Positions 29,090-39,447 of a stretch of DNA of 46,670 nt are shown here, piece after piece. The notes beneath the pieces were generated by a model, which worked only from the letters and a program-made list of their open reading frames with translations, did no database searches and was not told the origin of the DNA. The stretch comes from Vibrio hibernica (GTDB lineage: Bacteria > Pseudomonadota > Gammaproteobacteria > Enterobacterales > Vibrionaceae): NCBI RefSeq assembly GCF_015223435.1, contig NZ_VHKO01000020.1:1-46670 (forward strand). The letters are read 5' to 3'. Position 1 is the stretch's first letter. Each line of letters starts with the position of its first letter. Position numbers and translations under genes: made by a program.

Positions 29090-30445
29090 ATGTTTTTACC
29101 TCAAGAAATTATTCGAAAAAAACGTGATGGCGAAGTGCTGACGGATGCAGAAATTAATTTTTTCATCCAAGGCGTTGCTAATGATACCGTTTCTGAAGGT
29201 CAAATCGCTGCTTTTGCGATGACCATTTTTTTTAATGAAATGACGATGCCAGAACGAATTGCGCTCACTTGTGCAATGCGAGATTCTGGTATGGTGATTG
29301 ATTGGTCACACATGAACTTTTCAGGCCCGATAGTTGATAAACATTCAACGGGTGGTGTGGGTGATGTGACCTCATTAATGCTTGGCGCTATGGTCGCAGC
29401 GTGTGGTGGTTTTGTTCCTATGATTTCAGGGCGTGGACTTGGTCATACTGGCGGCACTCTTGATAAACTAGAGTCGATCCCAGGTTACAATATCATGCCA
29501 AGTAATGAATTATTTGGTGAAGTGACTAAAGACGCTGGGATCGCGATCATTGGCCAAACCGGCAATTTAGCACCAGCGGATAAGCGCGTGTATGCCACGC
29601 GTGATATTACAGCGACAGTAGATAATATTTCACTGATCACGGCATCGATTTTATCCAAAAAATTGGCCGCAGGGCTTGATTCACTTGTGATGGATGTAAA
29701 AGTGGGCTCTGGCGCGTTTATGCCAACCTATGAAGCGTCTGAAGAGTTAGCGCAATCAATCGTTGCGGTCGCTAATGGCGCTGGGACTCAAACCACGGCA
29801 ATTTTAACAGATATGAATCAGGTATTGGCATCCTCTGCTGGTAATGCAGTGGAAGTTCGTGAAGCAGTACAGTTTTTAAATGGTGAGATGAACTCGCGAA
29901 GTGAGATTCGTAATCCTCGTTTATTCGAAGTTACTATGGCTTTGTGCTCTGAAATGTTGCTGCTCGGAAACCTTGCTACGGATGCCGATGATGCACAGCA
30001 AAAATTACAAGCTGTGCTAGATAACGGTAAAGCAGCAGAATGTTTTGGAAAAATGGTAGCCGGTCTCGGCGGCCCGAAAGATTTCATGCAAAATTACCAT
30101 GACTATTTGCCTGAGGCTGAGATCATCAAACCGGTTTACGCTAAAGAAATAGGTACAGTCACCGCAATGGATACTCGAGCCATTGGTATGGCAGTCGTCT
30201 CAATGGGCGGTGGACGTAAAGTGGCAGCGGATAAAATTGATTATGCGGTAGGGTTTGATCAGTTTATTCGTTTAGGTGAAACTGCGGATAAGCAAACACC
30301 ACTTGCAATGATCCATGCTCGAACAGAAACGCAATGGCAGCAAGCTGCGGATGAATTACAACGAGCGATAACTATTACAGATAATCACAATAGCTATCAA
30401 GCAACTCCAACTATTTATCGTCAAATCCGAGCTCAAGATCTATAA
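29090..30445 (+). CDS. deoA: thymidine phosphorylase DeoA
   Basis: Converts thymidine and phosphate to thymine and 2-deoxyribose-1-phosphate. 451 residues. Signatures are the N-terminus [28 protein letters not shown] (phosphate site), [20 protein letters not shown] (the family pattern) and [14 protein letters not shown] 29090 is preferred over GTG 29087 because the family N-terminus starts there and AGGTAGG is well spaced. It lies 144 nt after deoC; in that gap I see no clear terminator. Confidence 0.98.
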   Translation: MFLPQEIIRKKRDGEVLTDAEINFFIQGVANDTVSEGQIAAFAMTIFFNEMTMPERIALTCAMRDSGMVIDWSHMNFSGPIVDKHSTGGVGDVTSLMLGAMVAACGGFVPMISGRGLGHTGGTLDKLESIPGYNIMPSNELFGEVTKDAGIAIIGQTGNLAPADKRVYATRDITATVDNISLITASILSKKLAAGLDSLVMDVKVGSGAFMPTYEASEELAQSIVAVANGAGTQTTAILTDMNQVLASSAGNAVEVREAVQFLNGEMNSRSEIRNPRLFEVTMALCSEMLLLGNLATDADDAQQKLQAVLDNGKAAECFGKMVAGLGGPKDFMQNYHDYLPEAEIIKPVYAKEIGTVTAMDTRAIGMAVVSMGGGRKVAADKIDYAVGFDQFIRLGETADKQTPLAMIHARTETQWQQAADELQRAITITDNHNSYQATPTIYRQIRAQDL

Positions 30446-30475
30446 AGCGATCCAGCAAGCTTGGAAGGAGAATAA

Positions 30476-31699
30476 ATGATGAAACGTGCAATTATTTTAG
30501 TACTCGATTCTTTTGGAGTCGGCGCATCAGAAGATGCAGTGAAATTTGGTGATGTTGGCGCGGATACTTTAGGTCATATTGCTGAGCAATGTAATCTAGG
30601 CTTAGCCGATAACGATCAGCGCTCTGGTCCATTGCGTTTGCCAAACCTATCAAAATTAGGCTTGGGTAAAGCGGCGCAAGAATCGACAGGCAAGTTCCCA
30701 ATAGGTCTTGATGAAGATGCCGTTATTACGGGCGCTTATGGTCATGCTGCCGAGTTGTCATCAGGTAAAGATACGCCGTCTGGACACTGGGAAATTGCAG
30801 GTGTGCCAGTGTTGTTTGATTGGGGTTACTTCAGTGATGAGAAAAATAGTTTTCCTCAAGAACTGCTAGACAGCATCGTTAAACGCGCGAATCTTCCTGG
30901 CTATCTTGGTAACTGTCATTCATCGGGTACGGTTATTCTTGATGAGCTGGGTGAAGAACACATGAAGACGGGCTGGCCGATTTTCTATACTTCTGCTGAT
31001 TCGGTTTTTCAAATCGCCTGCCATGAAGAAACGTATGGCTTGGATAACTTACTTGAACTGTGTGAAATTGTCCGTGAAGAGCTGGAGCCGTATAATATTG
31101 GCCGTGTTATTGCGCGTCCATTTATCGGTGCGAAAGCGGGCGAATTTGCGCGTACGGGTAATCGCCATGATTTATCGCTTGAGCCACCAGCGGCGACGGT
31201 ATTGCAAAAATTAGTTGATGAAAAAAATGGTGAAGTGGTTTCAATCGGTAAGATTTCTGATATTTACGCAGGTTGTGGCATTACTCAAAAATTCAAAGCC
31301 ACCGGCCTAGAAGCATTGTTCGATGCGACACTTGAACAAGTAAAACAAGCTGGTGATAACACTATCGTCTTTACTAACTTTGTCGATTTTGATTCATCTT
31401 ATGGGCATCGTCGTGATGTCGCCGGTTACGCTGCAGCGCTGGAATATTTCGATAAACGTTTACCTGAAATTCAAGCGATTTTAGAGCCTAATGACGTTCT
31501 AATTTTAACTGCCGATCATGGTTGTGATCCTACATGGCCAGGTAGCGATCATACGCGTGAGCACATTCCAGTCCTAGTTTCTGGCCCTAAAGTACCGGCT
31601 GGTTCATTAGGTCGTCGTGATACTTTTGCTGATATTGGTCAAAGTCTAGCGGAGTATTTTGGTACTTCGAATATGGATTACGGTAAATCTTTCCTATAA
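30476..31699 (+). CDS. deoB: phosphopentomutase DeoB
   Basis: Interconverts (deoxy)ribose-1-phosphate and -5-phosphate, linking DeoA/DeoD to DeoC. About 407 residues, alkaline-phosphatase superfamily, with the Mn-binding Asp in [25 protein letters not shown], the Thr site in [12 protein letters not shown] and the C-terminal metal ligands in [22 protein letters not shown]. Two adjacent ATGs (30476 and 30479) are possible; the second gives the common MKRA start. AAGGAG is at 30465-30470. The start follows deoA by 30 nt. Confidence 0.98.
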   Translation: MMKRAIILVLDSFGVGASEDAVKFGDVGADTLGHIAEQCNLGLADNDQRSGPLRLPNLSKLGLGKAAQESTGKFPIGLDEDAVITGAYGHAAELSSGKDTPSGHWEIAGVPVLFDWGYFSDEKNSFPQELLDSIVKRANLPGYLGNCHSSGTVILDELGEEHMKTGWPIFYTSADSVFQIACHEETYGLDNLLELCEIVREELEPYNIGRVIARPFIGAKAGEFARTGNRHDLSLEPPAATVLQKLVDEKNGEVVSIGKISDIYAGCGITQKFKATGLEALFDATLEQVKQAGDNTIVFTNFVDFDSSYGHRRDVAGYAAALEYFDKRLPEIQAILEPNDVLILTADHGCDPTWPGSDHTREHIPVLVSGPKVPAGSLGRRDTFADIGQSLAEYFGTSNMDYGKSFL

Positions 31700-31768
31700 A
31701 TACACAATCATTTATCTAAGCCACCGCTTGAATCTAAGCGGTGCATCAACACTAATAAGGAAATAAAC

Positions 31769-32488
31769 ATGGCAACTCCACATATTAATGCTGAAATGGG
31801 TGACTTTGCAGACGTTGTTTTGATGCCGGGTGATCCACTTCGTGCACAATATATTGCAGAGAATTTTTTAGATGATGCGGTGCAAGTTTGTAACGTACGC
31901 AACATGTTTGGCTACACGGGTACTTATCAAGGCCGTAAAGTTTCAGTAATGGGTCATGGCATGGGTATTGCCTCTTGTTCTATTTATGTTACTGAGCTTT
32001 TCAAAGATTTCGGCGTTAAGAAAATCATTCGTGTGGGAAGCTGTGGCGCAGTAAGTGATGATATTAAATTACGTGATGTGGTTATTGGAATGGGCGCATG
32101 TACCGATTCTAAAGTAAACCGTATACGCTTTAAAGATCACGACTTTGCTGCGATTGCAGACTATCACATGGTTAAAAATGCGGAAGAAGCGGCTAAAGCA
32201 CGTGGCATTAAAGTGAAAGTCGGTAATCTTTTCTCAGCGGATTTGTTCTATACACCAGATCCAGATATGTTCACCGTTATGGATAAATATGACATCCTTG
32301 GTGTGGAAATGGAAGCGGCGGGCATTTATGGCGCAGCGGCTGAATATGGCGCAAAAGCGGTCGCGATTTGTACGGTATCAGATCATATTAAATCGGGTGA
32401 GCAAACTACATCAGATGAACGTGCAACTACGTTTAACGAAATGATTTATATTGCATTAGACTCTGTTCTACTTGGCGATAAAGAATAA
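31769..32488 (+). CDS. deoD: purine-nucleoside phosphorylase DeoD
   Basis: Phosphorolysis of purine (deoxy)nucleosides to base and (deoxy)ribose-1-phosphate. The 239-residue hexameric type shows [26 protein letters not shown], the phosphate-binding RVGSCGAV, the sugar-binding [14 protein letters not shown] and the purine-binding Asp in VSDHI. TAAGGA precedes the ATG. Last gene of the deo operon, with a very strong terminator after it. Confidence 0.98.
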   Translation: MATPHINAEMGDFADVVLMPGDPLRAQYIAENFLDDAVQVCNVRNMFGYTGTYQGRKVSVMGHGMGIASCSIYVTELFKDFGVKKIIRVGSCGAVSDDIKLRDVVIGMGACTDSKVNRIRFKDHDFAAIADYHMVKNAEEAAKARGIKVKVGNLFSADLFYTPDPDMFTVMDKYDILGVEMEAAGIYGAAAEYGAKAVAICTVSDHIKSGEQTTSDERATTFNEMIYIALDSVLLGDKE

Positions 32489-32508
32489 TCATCTTCTATA
32501 ACTGATAT

Positions 32509-32547
32509 AAAAAAGCGCCCTAATTGATAAGATTAGGGCGCTTTTTT
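32509..32547. terminator. bidirectional terminator after deoD
   Basis: AAAAAAGCGCCCTAAT (32509-32524) and ATTAGGGCGCTTTTTT (32532-32547) form a perfect 16-bp stem. It serves deoD and the convergent ytjB. Confidence 0.97.
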
Positions 32548-32573
32548 GTTGGGAGTATTTTCAAGTTTAGAAC

Positions 32574-33176
32574 TTAGAGGTCTTTAAGTAAGATATTTTC
32601 AATATTATCTTTTGGCTTATAAAGAAAAAGTAAGCACAGTAATATGCCGCTTAAAAAACTTAAGATCAGCATGATATACATTAGATGATCACTGTTTCTG
32701 TAGCGGTGATCTGAGATCGCAGTGACTTCACCTTTTTCAAAAGTAATACGAATAAATCCAATCGCATTATTATCGTTAAAAATAGGTTTCACTAACTGCT
32801 CTAAACCAATGTTTGCAATACCCAGTGGTGTATCAAAACCTAAGGTTGCACGAGCTGGTTTAGCCTTATCACTGGAAGCTAAACGGATCCCTTCTGTATT
32901 ATAAATTGTGGTATCTTGTACTAACTTTTCTGAAGCAATTTGGTTTGCTAAATTCAATAGGGCGTCTTGATCGTCATTCATGATTAAGTTACTGGCAGAC
33001 ATAGCGGCTTGGGAGACTAACAAACTAGTGAGCGTATTAAGCTGGGAATTTTGAATGCGTTCATTATCTCTGCTGATAACAAAACTATTAATGATGGTGT
33101 AAATAAACATACCAGCTAACAAAGCTATTGCGATTAAACGCAAAAAAACTCGCCAAGAAAATAAAGACGTTTGCAT
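32574..33176 (-). CDS. ytjB: membrane protein of the YtjB (Smp) family
   Basis: 200-residue inner-membrane protein with one N-terminal membrane segment (about residues 12-32), a periplasmic domain (33-165) and a second segment (about 166-188), then a short cytoplasmic tail. This is the layout of E. coli YtjB/Smp, which is likewise divergent from serB. The periplasmic part (TTIYNTEGIRLASSDKAKP, LVKPIFNDNNAIGFIRITF) resembles a sensor-like PAS/dCache fold, but no signalling domain follows. Function is not established. Confidence 0.8.
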   Translation of the reverse strand: MQTSLFSWRVFLRLIAIALLAGMFIYTIINSFVISRDNERIQNSQLNTLTSLLVSQAAMSASNLIMNDDQDALLNLANQIASEKLVQDTTIYNTEGIRLASSDKAKPARATLGFDTPLGIANIGLEQLVKPIFNDNNAIGFIRITFEKGEVTAISDHRYRNSDHLMYIMLILSFLSGILLCLLFLYKPKDNIENILLKDL

Positions 33177-33423
33177 AAATTACTTAACCTTTACGATGGA
33201 TATTTAAGCCAAAACAATGCGAACAAGTATAACTGAAGTATCGATGTTTCTGAAAATAATATGCCTCTTCCCTTGTTACCCATGCCATTTCAAGCCTCAA
33301 TTCATTTGACTATGGACACAAAATTGCTTATCAAGTGAGCATTTTGTCTATGAAAGAGTGAAAGGCTTGCATAACTAATTTGCAATAAGGTAACTTGGAT
33401 CAGATTAGATGAGGATAAGAAAC

Positions 33424-34404
33424 ATGGATGTAGCAAAAAAATTGAAAATACAGCGTAATATATCACTCTTAAAGAGGTTTCCTGAAACGCAAGATCACAG
33501 TTGTTTAGCCAAAATAAGTGCTCAATGGATCGTTTTTGGTGAGTATTTACCTCCCGAATATTTTGATGCAATTGAGACGTTTACTGGTGAACTTCATGCT
33601 GTGCTAGATGCATGGAAGGTTGGTCGTTATGAAGTGGCGTTGATGTCAGGCTCTTTGTCACCTGAATTAATGGAATTTGTTCATGGGATGCATCTTGATT
33701 GTGCATCCATTAATGTTTTGCCTGAATTACACAAGCCGGGCTTAATTGTGATGGATATGGATTCCACTGCGATTCAAATTGAATGTATTGATGAAATTGC
33801 GAAATTAGCCGGTGTTGGAGAGAAAGTGTCGGCGATTACAGAACGGGCGATGCAAGGCGAATTAGACTTTGAAGCCAGTTTACGTGAGCGAGTTGGAGCT
33901 TTAGCCGGAGCGGATGAATCGATTCTTGAGCAAGTTCGATCTGATTTACCTTTTATGCCAGAACTTGAAGAGTTGGTGAATACGCTCACTTTGTTAGGCT
34001 GGAAAACGGCGATTGCATCCGGCGGCTTCACTTATTTCTCTGATCATCTAAAATCGGTGCTTGGACTTGATCATGCCCAGTCTAATACCCTGGAAATTAT
34101 CGATGGAAAACTGACGGGCAAGGTTTTAGGGGATATCGTTTCTGCTCAAACTAAAGCGGATATCCTAGTGAGTTTAGCCGATGAGTACGATGTAGAGCAG
34201 CACAATACAATTGCCGTGGGCGATGGTGCGAATGATTTAGTGATGATGGCTGCCGCTGGACTAGGTGTTGCTTATCATGCTAAACCGAAAGTTGAACAGC
34301 AAGCACAAACCGTAGTGAGATATGCCGGGCTTGGTGGCGTAGTTTGTATTTTATCTGCCGCGTTGATTAAGCAAAAACGTGTGAGTTGGAAGGCTATTCC
34401 GTAG
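33424..34404 (+). CDS. serB: phosphoserine phosphatase SerB
   Basis: Last step of serine synthesis, hydrolysing phosphoserine. The HAD-superfamily core begins at MDMDSTAIQIECIDEIA, with the nucleophile Asp111 and Asp113. It is followed by the cap region ITERAMQGELDFEASLRERV, motif II Ser in IASGGFTYF, and motif III/IV KADIL ... VGDGANDLVMM. The N-terminal ~100 residues are the variable regulatory domain. ATG 33424 (GAGG nearby, MDVAKK) is preferred over ATG 33409. Length 326 residues, like E. coli (322). Confidence 0.96.
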   Translation: MDVAKKLKIQRNISLLKRFPETQDHSCLAKISAQWIVFGEYLPPEYFDAIETFTGELHAVLDAWKVGRYEVALMSGSLSPELMEFVHGMHLDCASINVLPELHKPGLIVMDMDSTAIQIECIDEIAKLAGVGEKVSAITERAMQGELDFEASLRERVGALAGADESILEQVRSDLPFMPELEELVNTLTLLGWKTAIASGGFTYFSDHLKSVLGLDHAQSNTLEIIDGKLTGKVLGDIVSAQTKADILVSLADEYDVEQHNTIAVGDGANDLVMMAAAGLGVAYHAKPKVEQQAQTVVRYAGLGGVVCILSAALIKQKRVSWKAIP

Positions 34405-34534
34405 ACGAAATCAGAGGCTTAGAGCAAGAAGCAGAGCTTAGTCGTTCTGCTTTTCCTATTTATACACTTAAGTTTTAGAACCTCATAAACTTAATGTCGT
34501 AAGGTATAACGTTTAAATTACTTGAGAGAAAACC

Positions 34535-35917
34535 ATGGCAAGCAAAGCAAAACGCGCTTATGTCTGTAATGACTGCGGAGCAGATTTTCCACGTTGGCAA
34601 GGGCAATGCAATGCTTGTGGTGCGTGGAATACCATTACAGAAGTTCGGCTTGCCGCTTCTCCTCAAGTGGCGCGTAATGAGCGTTTATCGGGATACGCGG
34701 GTAGCGGGTCAGAATCTCAAGTTCAAAATCTTTCTGAAATTGATTTGCAAGAAGTTCCACGCTTTTCAACCGGTTTTAAAGAATTTGATCGTGTTTTGGG
34801 GGGAGGGATTGTTCCTGGTTCGGCGGTGTTAATCGGTGGTAATCCTGGTGCAGGTAAAAGTACCTTATTACTCCAAAGTGTCTGTCGACTCGCGGCGCAG
34901 ATGCCAACCCTTTATGTTACGGGGGAAGAGTCACTGCAGCAGGTTGCGATGCGTGCCTCTCGTTTAGGCTTACCCAAAGAGCATTTGAAAATGTTATCGG
35001 AAACCAATGTCGATAAGATTTGTCAAATTGCGGAGAAAGAACAGCCAAAGATCATTGTAATTGATTCGATTCAAGTGATGCATGTAGCGGACGTTCAATC
35101 TTCTCCTGGTAGTGTTTCTCAAGTTAGAGAGTCAGCCACCACTTTAACTCGTTATGCAAAAAAAAATAATGTGGCTGTTTTCTTGGTTGGCCATGTGACC
35201 AAAGATGGGACCTTGGCCGGGCCTAAAGTACTAGAGCATATTATTGACTGTTCTGTTTTATTAGATGGTAGTGCAGACAGCCGTTTTAGAACCTTGCGTA
35301 GTCATAAAAACCGTTTTGGTGCAGTGAATGAGCTCGGCGTATTTGCCATGACAAGGCAAGGCTTAAAAGAGGTAAGTAATCCTTCTGCTATCTTCTTATC
35401 TCGTGGTGATGAAGAAACATCGGGCAGCTCTGTGATGGTTGTGTGGGAAGGTACAAGACCATTATTGGTCGAGATTCAAGCGCTGGTGGATTACTCGCAG
35501 CTATCTAATCCGCGTCGTGTGGCGGTTGGCTTAGATCAAAACCGCTTGTCCATGTTATTAGCGGTATTGCATAAACATGGCGGTTTGCAAATGGCAGATC
35601 AAGATGTCTTTGTTAACGTTGTTGGTGGGGTAAAAGTGGCGGAAACTAGCGCCGATCTTTCCTTATTAATGGCTTTATTGTCGAGTTTCAAAGATCGCCC
35701 ATTACCCAAAGATGTTGTTGTATTTGGTGAAGTCGGTTTAGCGGGAGAGATTCGCCCCGTACCTAGTGGTCAAGAGCGTTTAATGGAAGCGTACAAACAC
35801 GGTTTTACACGTGCCATTGTTCCTGCTGCGAATATGCCCAAAGGTGGCATTGCTGGTATGCAAATTCACGGTGTGAAAAAGCTATCGGAAGCGATTGATG
35901 CATTTGATGAACTTTAA
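34535..35917 (+). CDS. radA: DNA repair protein RadA (Sms)
   Basis: RecA-like DnaB-type helicase that promotes branch migration in recombination. 460 residues. N-terminal zinc finger C-x2-C-x10-C-x2-C (CNDCGADFPRWQGQCNACG), RecA core with Walker A GGNPGAGKST, the RadA-specific KNRFG motif near residue 258, and a C-terminal Lon-protease-like domain (about 300-460, with no catalytic Ser-Lys dyad expected). The serB-radA order is conserved. The region 34405-34534 has no clear terminator. Confidence 0.97.
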   Translation: MASKAKRAYVCNDCGADFPRWQGQCNACGAWNTITEVRLAASPQVARNERLSGYAGSGSESQVQNLSEIDLQEVPRFSTGFKEFDRVLGGGIVPGSAVLIGGNPGAGKSTLLLQSVCRLAAQMPTLYVTGEESLQQVAMRASRLGLPKEHLKMLSETNVDKICQIAEKEQPKIIVIDSIQVMHVADVQSSPGSVSQVRESATTLTRYAKKNNVAVFLVGHVTKDGTLAGPKVLEHIIDCSVLLDGSADSRFRTLRSHKNRFGAVNELGVFAMTRQGLKEVSNPSAIFLSRGDEETSGSSVMVVWEGTRPLLVEIQALVDYSQLSNPRRVAVGLDQNRLSMLLAVLHKHGGLQMADQDVFVNVVGGVKVAETSADLSLLMALLSSFKDRPLPKDVVVFGEVGLAGEIRPVPSGQERLMEAYKHGFTRAIVPAANMPKGGIAGMQIHGVKKLSEAIDAFDEL

Positions 35918-35925
35918 GTTCTCTT

Positions 35926-36615
35926 TCAATCCATTTCCTTTAAATAGCCAAATCCTAATTGATTCATTTGAGTTTCGATCCAATTAATTCTTTGCCATTG
36001 ATATTGAGTAGGTCTATTTACTTTAAATAAATAAGGGTTTGGCAGTACAGCCGCCAATTGTGCAGCTTGTGACGTTGAAAGCTGGCTAGCATTAATTCCG
36101 AAAAAATGCTTGCTGGCAGCCTCAACACCAAAGATACCCGGACCAAATTCCACGAGATTTAAATACATTTCAAGAATACGGTGCTTTCCCCATTCTAACT
36201 CAACAATGACGCTGAGCCATGCCTCTATTGCTTTTCGGACTAAGCTCTCACCTGGCCATAAAAATAGATTTTTCACCGTTTGCTGAGTGATTGTGCTAGC
36301 GCCTCGACGTCGCTCGCCAGAGATAATATCTTCAACTGCTTCACTGGTAGAGATTAAATCAATACCGTGGTGATTAGGGTATCGCTGATCTTCTGAAGCG
36401 ATAACCGCAAGTTGCATATTAGGCGATATTTTATCTAGTGTGACCCATTTGGCTGCGTTGCGTTGTTGGTATTGGCTTGGCGGTGACAATTCACGTTGTA
36501 ATTTCCAGCTCCAAATTACAGGATTGACCCACCTCAAAGGGAGAGTGATGAGAATAGAGAATCCGATAAAGGTAATAATTAAGCGTAATAGCCATTTTTT
36601 TATCCATTTTCTCAT
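35926..36615 (-). CDS. mtgA: monofunctional peptidoglycan glycosyltransferase MtgA
   Basis: Polymerises lipid II into glycan strands (GT51 family). One membrane anchor near residues 10-28, then the GT51 domain with the catalytic Glu in VIASEDQRYPNHHGID, GASTITQQTVKNLFLW, and the second Glu region LEMYLNLVEFGPGIFGVEAAS. I take ATG 36615 because AAAGGA lies 6 nt before it and the frame gives MRKWIKKWLL; an in-frame ATG at 36678 would add 21 polar residues. 229 residues. Convergent with radA, 8 nt between stops. Confidence 0.95.
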   Translation of the reverse strand: MRKWIKKWLLRLIITFIGFSILITLPLRWVNPVIWSWKLQRELSPPSQYQQRNAAKWVTLDKISPNMQLAVIASEDQRYPNHHGIDLISTSEAVEDIISGERRRGASTITQQTVKNLFLWPGESLVRKAIEAWLSVIVELEWGKHRILEMYLNLVEFGPGIFGVEAASKHFFGINASQLSTSQAAQLAAVLPNPYLFKVNRPTQYQWQRINWIETQMNQLGFGYLKEMD

Positions 36616-36854
36616 GCTAATCCTTTCGCTTTTTTTATTTTTGCTTAAAATACCGTCACAATATCCATTGTTTGGCAAAGTGAGACCATAGCAGATATTG
36701 CTGGTGCTCCATAATTTAGCCGCAATAGTTTAATCTGCCTAGAGCTAAATCTAACTAGAGTTAAAGTGTAAAAACTGGCTTATTAGCTTGAAATTGACAC
36801 GCCAAAAGATTTTTTATTCAAATGTGCGCAGGGGATATCAGTCTTGACAGATTG

Positions 36855-36863
36855 TGTTATACT
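36855..36863 (+). promoter_or_regulatory. extended -10 promoter of the second EF-G gene
   Basis: TGTTATACT is an extended -10 element (TGn + TATACT), 38 nt before the start codon, followed by CTGCGCG. Confidence 0.55.
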
Positions 36864-36900
36864 CTGCGCGAACTTTATATCCTATTAATAGAGTAAGACA

Positions 36901-38991
36901 ATGACTGATTTATCAAAATACAGAAACATTGGTATTTTTGCCCACGTTGATGCGGGGAAAACAACCACAACTGAGCGTATCCTAAAGCTAACTGGTACTA
37001 TCCATAAAAGTGGTGAGACGCATGATGGCGAATCAACAACTGACTTCATGGAACAGGAAGCTGAGCGCGGGATTACTATCCAATCTGCGGCAGTAAGTTG
37101 TTTCTGGAAAGACCACCGTTTCAACGTAATCGACACCCCTGGACACGTTGACTTTACAGTAGAAGTATATCGTTCTCTTAAAGTTCTTGATGGTGGTATC
37201 GGCGTGTTCTGTGGTTCTGGTGGTGTTGAACCACAATCAGAAACTAACTGGCGTTATGCGAATGACTCAGAAGTTGCACGTATTATCTTCGTAAACAAAC
37301 TGGACCGTATGGGTGCAGATTTTTACCGTGTTACAGAGCAAGTGAAGAAAGTACTGGGTGCTACTCCACTTATCATGACTCTACCAATCGGTATCGAAGA
37401 TGAATTTAAAGGCGTTGTAGACGTTCTTTCTCGTAAAGCCTACATTTGGGATGAAACCGGTCTTCCAGAAAACTATACAGTTGAAGATGTTCCTGCCGAT
37501 ATGGTTGACGATGTAGAGCAATATCGTGAAGAAATGATCGAAACGGCTGTTGAGCAAGACGACGAATTACTAATGGCTTACATGGAAGGTGAAGAACCTT
37601 CTGAAGAAGACATTAAACGTTGTATCCGTAAAGGTACTCGTGATCTAGCATTCTTCCCAACATACTGTGGTTCTGCGTTTAAAAACAAAGGCATGCAACT
37701 TGTTCTTGATGCTGTTGTTGATTACCTACCTTCTCCAACAGAAGTTAATCCTCAACCTCTTATGGATGAAGAAGGTAACGAAAATGGTCAGCATGCAATC
37801 GTTTCTGCTGATGAAACTTTTAAAGCTCTAGCATTCAAAATCATGGATGACCGCTTTGGTGCATTAACTTTCGTTCGTATTTACTCTGGTAAACTGAACA
37901 AAGGTGACACCATCATGAACTCGTTTACGGGTAAAACTGAGCGCGTTGGCCGTATGGTTGAGATGCAAGCTGATGAACGTAAAGAACTGACTTTTGCACA
38001 AGCGGGCGATATCATCGCTATCGTTGGTATGAAGAATGTTCAAACTGGTCATACTCTGTGTGATCCAAAAGATCCAATAACGCTTGAACCAATGGTATTC
38101 CCAAATCCAGTAATTTCGATTGCTGTACAGCCTAAAGATAAAGGCGGTTCTGAGAAAATGGGTGTTGCGATTGGTAAAATGGTTGCAGAAGATCCAACGT
38201 TCCAAGTTGAAACTGATGAAGAGACTGGCGAAACCATCCTTAAAGGTATGGGTGAGCTTCACTTAGACATCAAAGTAGACATCTTGAAGCGTACTTACGG
38301 TGTTGATCTTCTTGTTGGTCAACCACAAGTTGCTTACCGTGAAACGATCACTAAAGCGATTGAAGATAGCTACACGCATAAGAAACAATCTGGTGGTTCT
38401 GGTCAATTTGGTAAAATTGATTACCGTATCAAACCAGGCGAGCAAAACACTGGCTTTACGTTCAAATCAGTGGTTGTTGGTGGTAACGTGCCTAAAGAAT
38501 TCTGGCCTGCTATCGAGAAAGGCTTTAAGTCTATGATGAATACTGGTGTTCTTGCAGGATTCCCAGTACTTGACGTTGAAGTTGAATTATTCGATGGTGG
38601 TTTCCACGCAGTCGATTCATCTGCAGTAGCATTTGAAATCGCAGCGAAAGGCGCATTCCGTCAATCAATGCCTAAAGCTGGTGCTCAACTTCTTGAACCT
38701 ATCATGGCAGTAGATGTATTTACTCCTGATGATCACGTTGGTGATGTTATTGGTGACCTTAACCGTCGTCGTGGCATGATCAAAGACCAAGAAGCTGGCG
38801 TTACAGGCGTTCGCATCAAGGCTGATGTACCGCTTTCTGAAATGTTCGGTTACATCGGTTCTTTACGTACAATGACTTCAGGTCGTGGTCAGTTCTCTAT
38901 GGAGTTCGCACACTACGCACCTTGTCCTATGAACGTAGCTGAGCAAGTAATTGCTGACGTTAAAGCACGTAAAGAAGCTGAGAAGAAGTAA
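36901..38991 (+). CDS. fusA2: elongation factor G, second paralogue
   Basis: Translocation or recycling GTPase. The 696-residue protein has all EF-G domains: [15 protein letters not shown] (P-loop), [19 protein letters not shown] (switch I), [17 protein letters not shown], domain II-III, domain IV with the tip [16 protein letters not shown], and domain V ending in a Lys-rich tail. It stands alone, without rpsL, rpsG or tuf, so it is not the str-operon fusA; vibrios carry such a second copy downstream of radA/mtgA. Whether it acts in translocation, recycling or under stress is not decided by the sequence. Confidence 0.92.
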   Translation: MTDLSKYRNIGIFAHVDAGKTTTTERILKLTGTIHKSGETHDGESTTDFMEQEAERGITIQSAAVSCFWKDHRFNVIDTPGHVDFTVEVYRSLKVLDGGIGVFCGSGGVEPQSETNWRYANDSEVARIIFVNKLDRMGADFYRVTEQVKKVLGATPLIMTLPIGIEDEFKGVVDVLSRKAYIWDETGLPENYTVEDVPADMVDDVEQYREEMIETAVEQDDELLMAYMEGEEPSEEDIKRCIRKGTRDLAFFPTYCGSAFKNKGMQLVLDAVVDYLPSPTEVNPQPLMDEEGNENGQHAIVSADETFKALAFKIMDDRFGALTFVRIYSGKLNKGDTIMNSFTGKTERVGRMVEMQADERKELTFAQAGDIIAIVGMKNVQTGHTLCDPKDPITLEPMVFPNPVISIAVQPKDKGGSEKMGVAIGKMVAEDPTFQVETDEETGETILKGMGELHLDIKVDILKRTYGVDLLVGQPQVAYRETITKAIEDSYTHKKQSGGSGQFGKIDYRIKPGEQNTGFTFKSVVVGGNVPKEFWPAIEKGFKSMMNTGVLAGFPVLDVEVELFDGGFHAVDSSAVAFEIAAKGAFRQSMPKAGAQLLEPIMAVDVFTPDDHVGDVIGDLNRRRGMIKDQEAGVTGVRIKADVPLSEMFGYIGSLRTMTSGRGQFSMEFAHYAPCPMNVAEQVIADVKARKEAEKK

Positions 38992-39020
38992 TTCTTTTTT
39001 AAGCTGATTTAGCTTTAAAT

Positions 39021-39048
39021 AAAAACCGCCAGCGATGGCGGTTTTTTT
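39021..39048 (+). terminator. terminator after fusA2
   Basis: AAAAACCGCC-AGCGAT-GGCGGTTTTT, followed by more T. It can also act for the converging VF530 gene. Confidence 0.93.
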
Positions 39049-39071
39049 ATGTCTTATATTTCTCGACACTT

Positions 39072-39107
39072 GAGACTGAGACTGAGACTGAGACTGAGAC
39101 TGAGACT
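39072..39107. repeat. hexanucleotide tandem repeat (GAGACT)6
   Basis: Six perfect GAGACT copies in a row. The last two bases overlap the TAG stop codon (39106-39108) of the VF530 gene on the minus strand. Confidence 0.97.
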
Positions 39108-39318
39108 AGTGCTTTAAGGTGATATAGAGTTGTTCAACTTTCGTACGAGCCCATTCCGTCTTGCGTAAAAACTTCAAACTGGACTTAATGCTAGGGTCAG
39201 ATTGAAAGCAGCGGATATTGATTATTTGTCCTAGCTGTTCCCAGCCGTAGTGAGCGACTAACTCAGTAAGCAGTTTTTCCAGAGTAATACCATGTAGCGG
39301 GTTATTATTTTGCGTCAT
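39106..39318 (-). CDS. VF530-family small DNA-binding protein
   Basis: 70 residues of the VF530/DUF2132 family, named after a Vibrio fischeri protein with a SAP-like helical fold that binds DNA. The family core is clear: [41 protein letters not shown] and [13 protein letters not shown]. The biological role is unknown. It converges on fusA2, and the simple repeat GAGACT lies directly after its stop. Confidence 0.92.
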   Translation of the reverse strand: MTQNNNPLHGITLEKLLTELVAHYGWEQLGQIINIRCFQSDPSIKSSLKFLRKTEWARTKVEQLYITLKH

Positions 39319-39447
39319 AAGACACCTGATGTAAAAGCGATAGATAGGAAAGAGTATAACGGAATGTAGTAACGGTAGGAATGTTCATCGTAAACGGCGG
39401 CCTTAGACAGTTCTTTATCAAAGGCCACAAATGTTTAAGTTATTTTA

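Noticed and set aside
36844..36863. Consensus TTGACA and TATACT as one fusA2 promoter
   Set aside because: They are only 8 bp apart, too close for a sigma-70 promoter; the extended -10 alone is the better reading.
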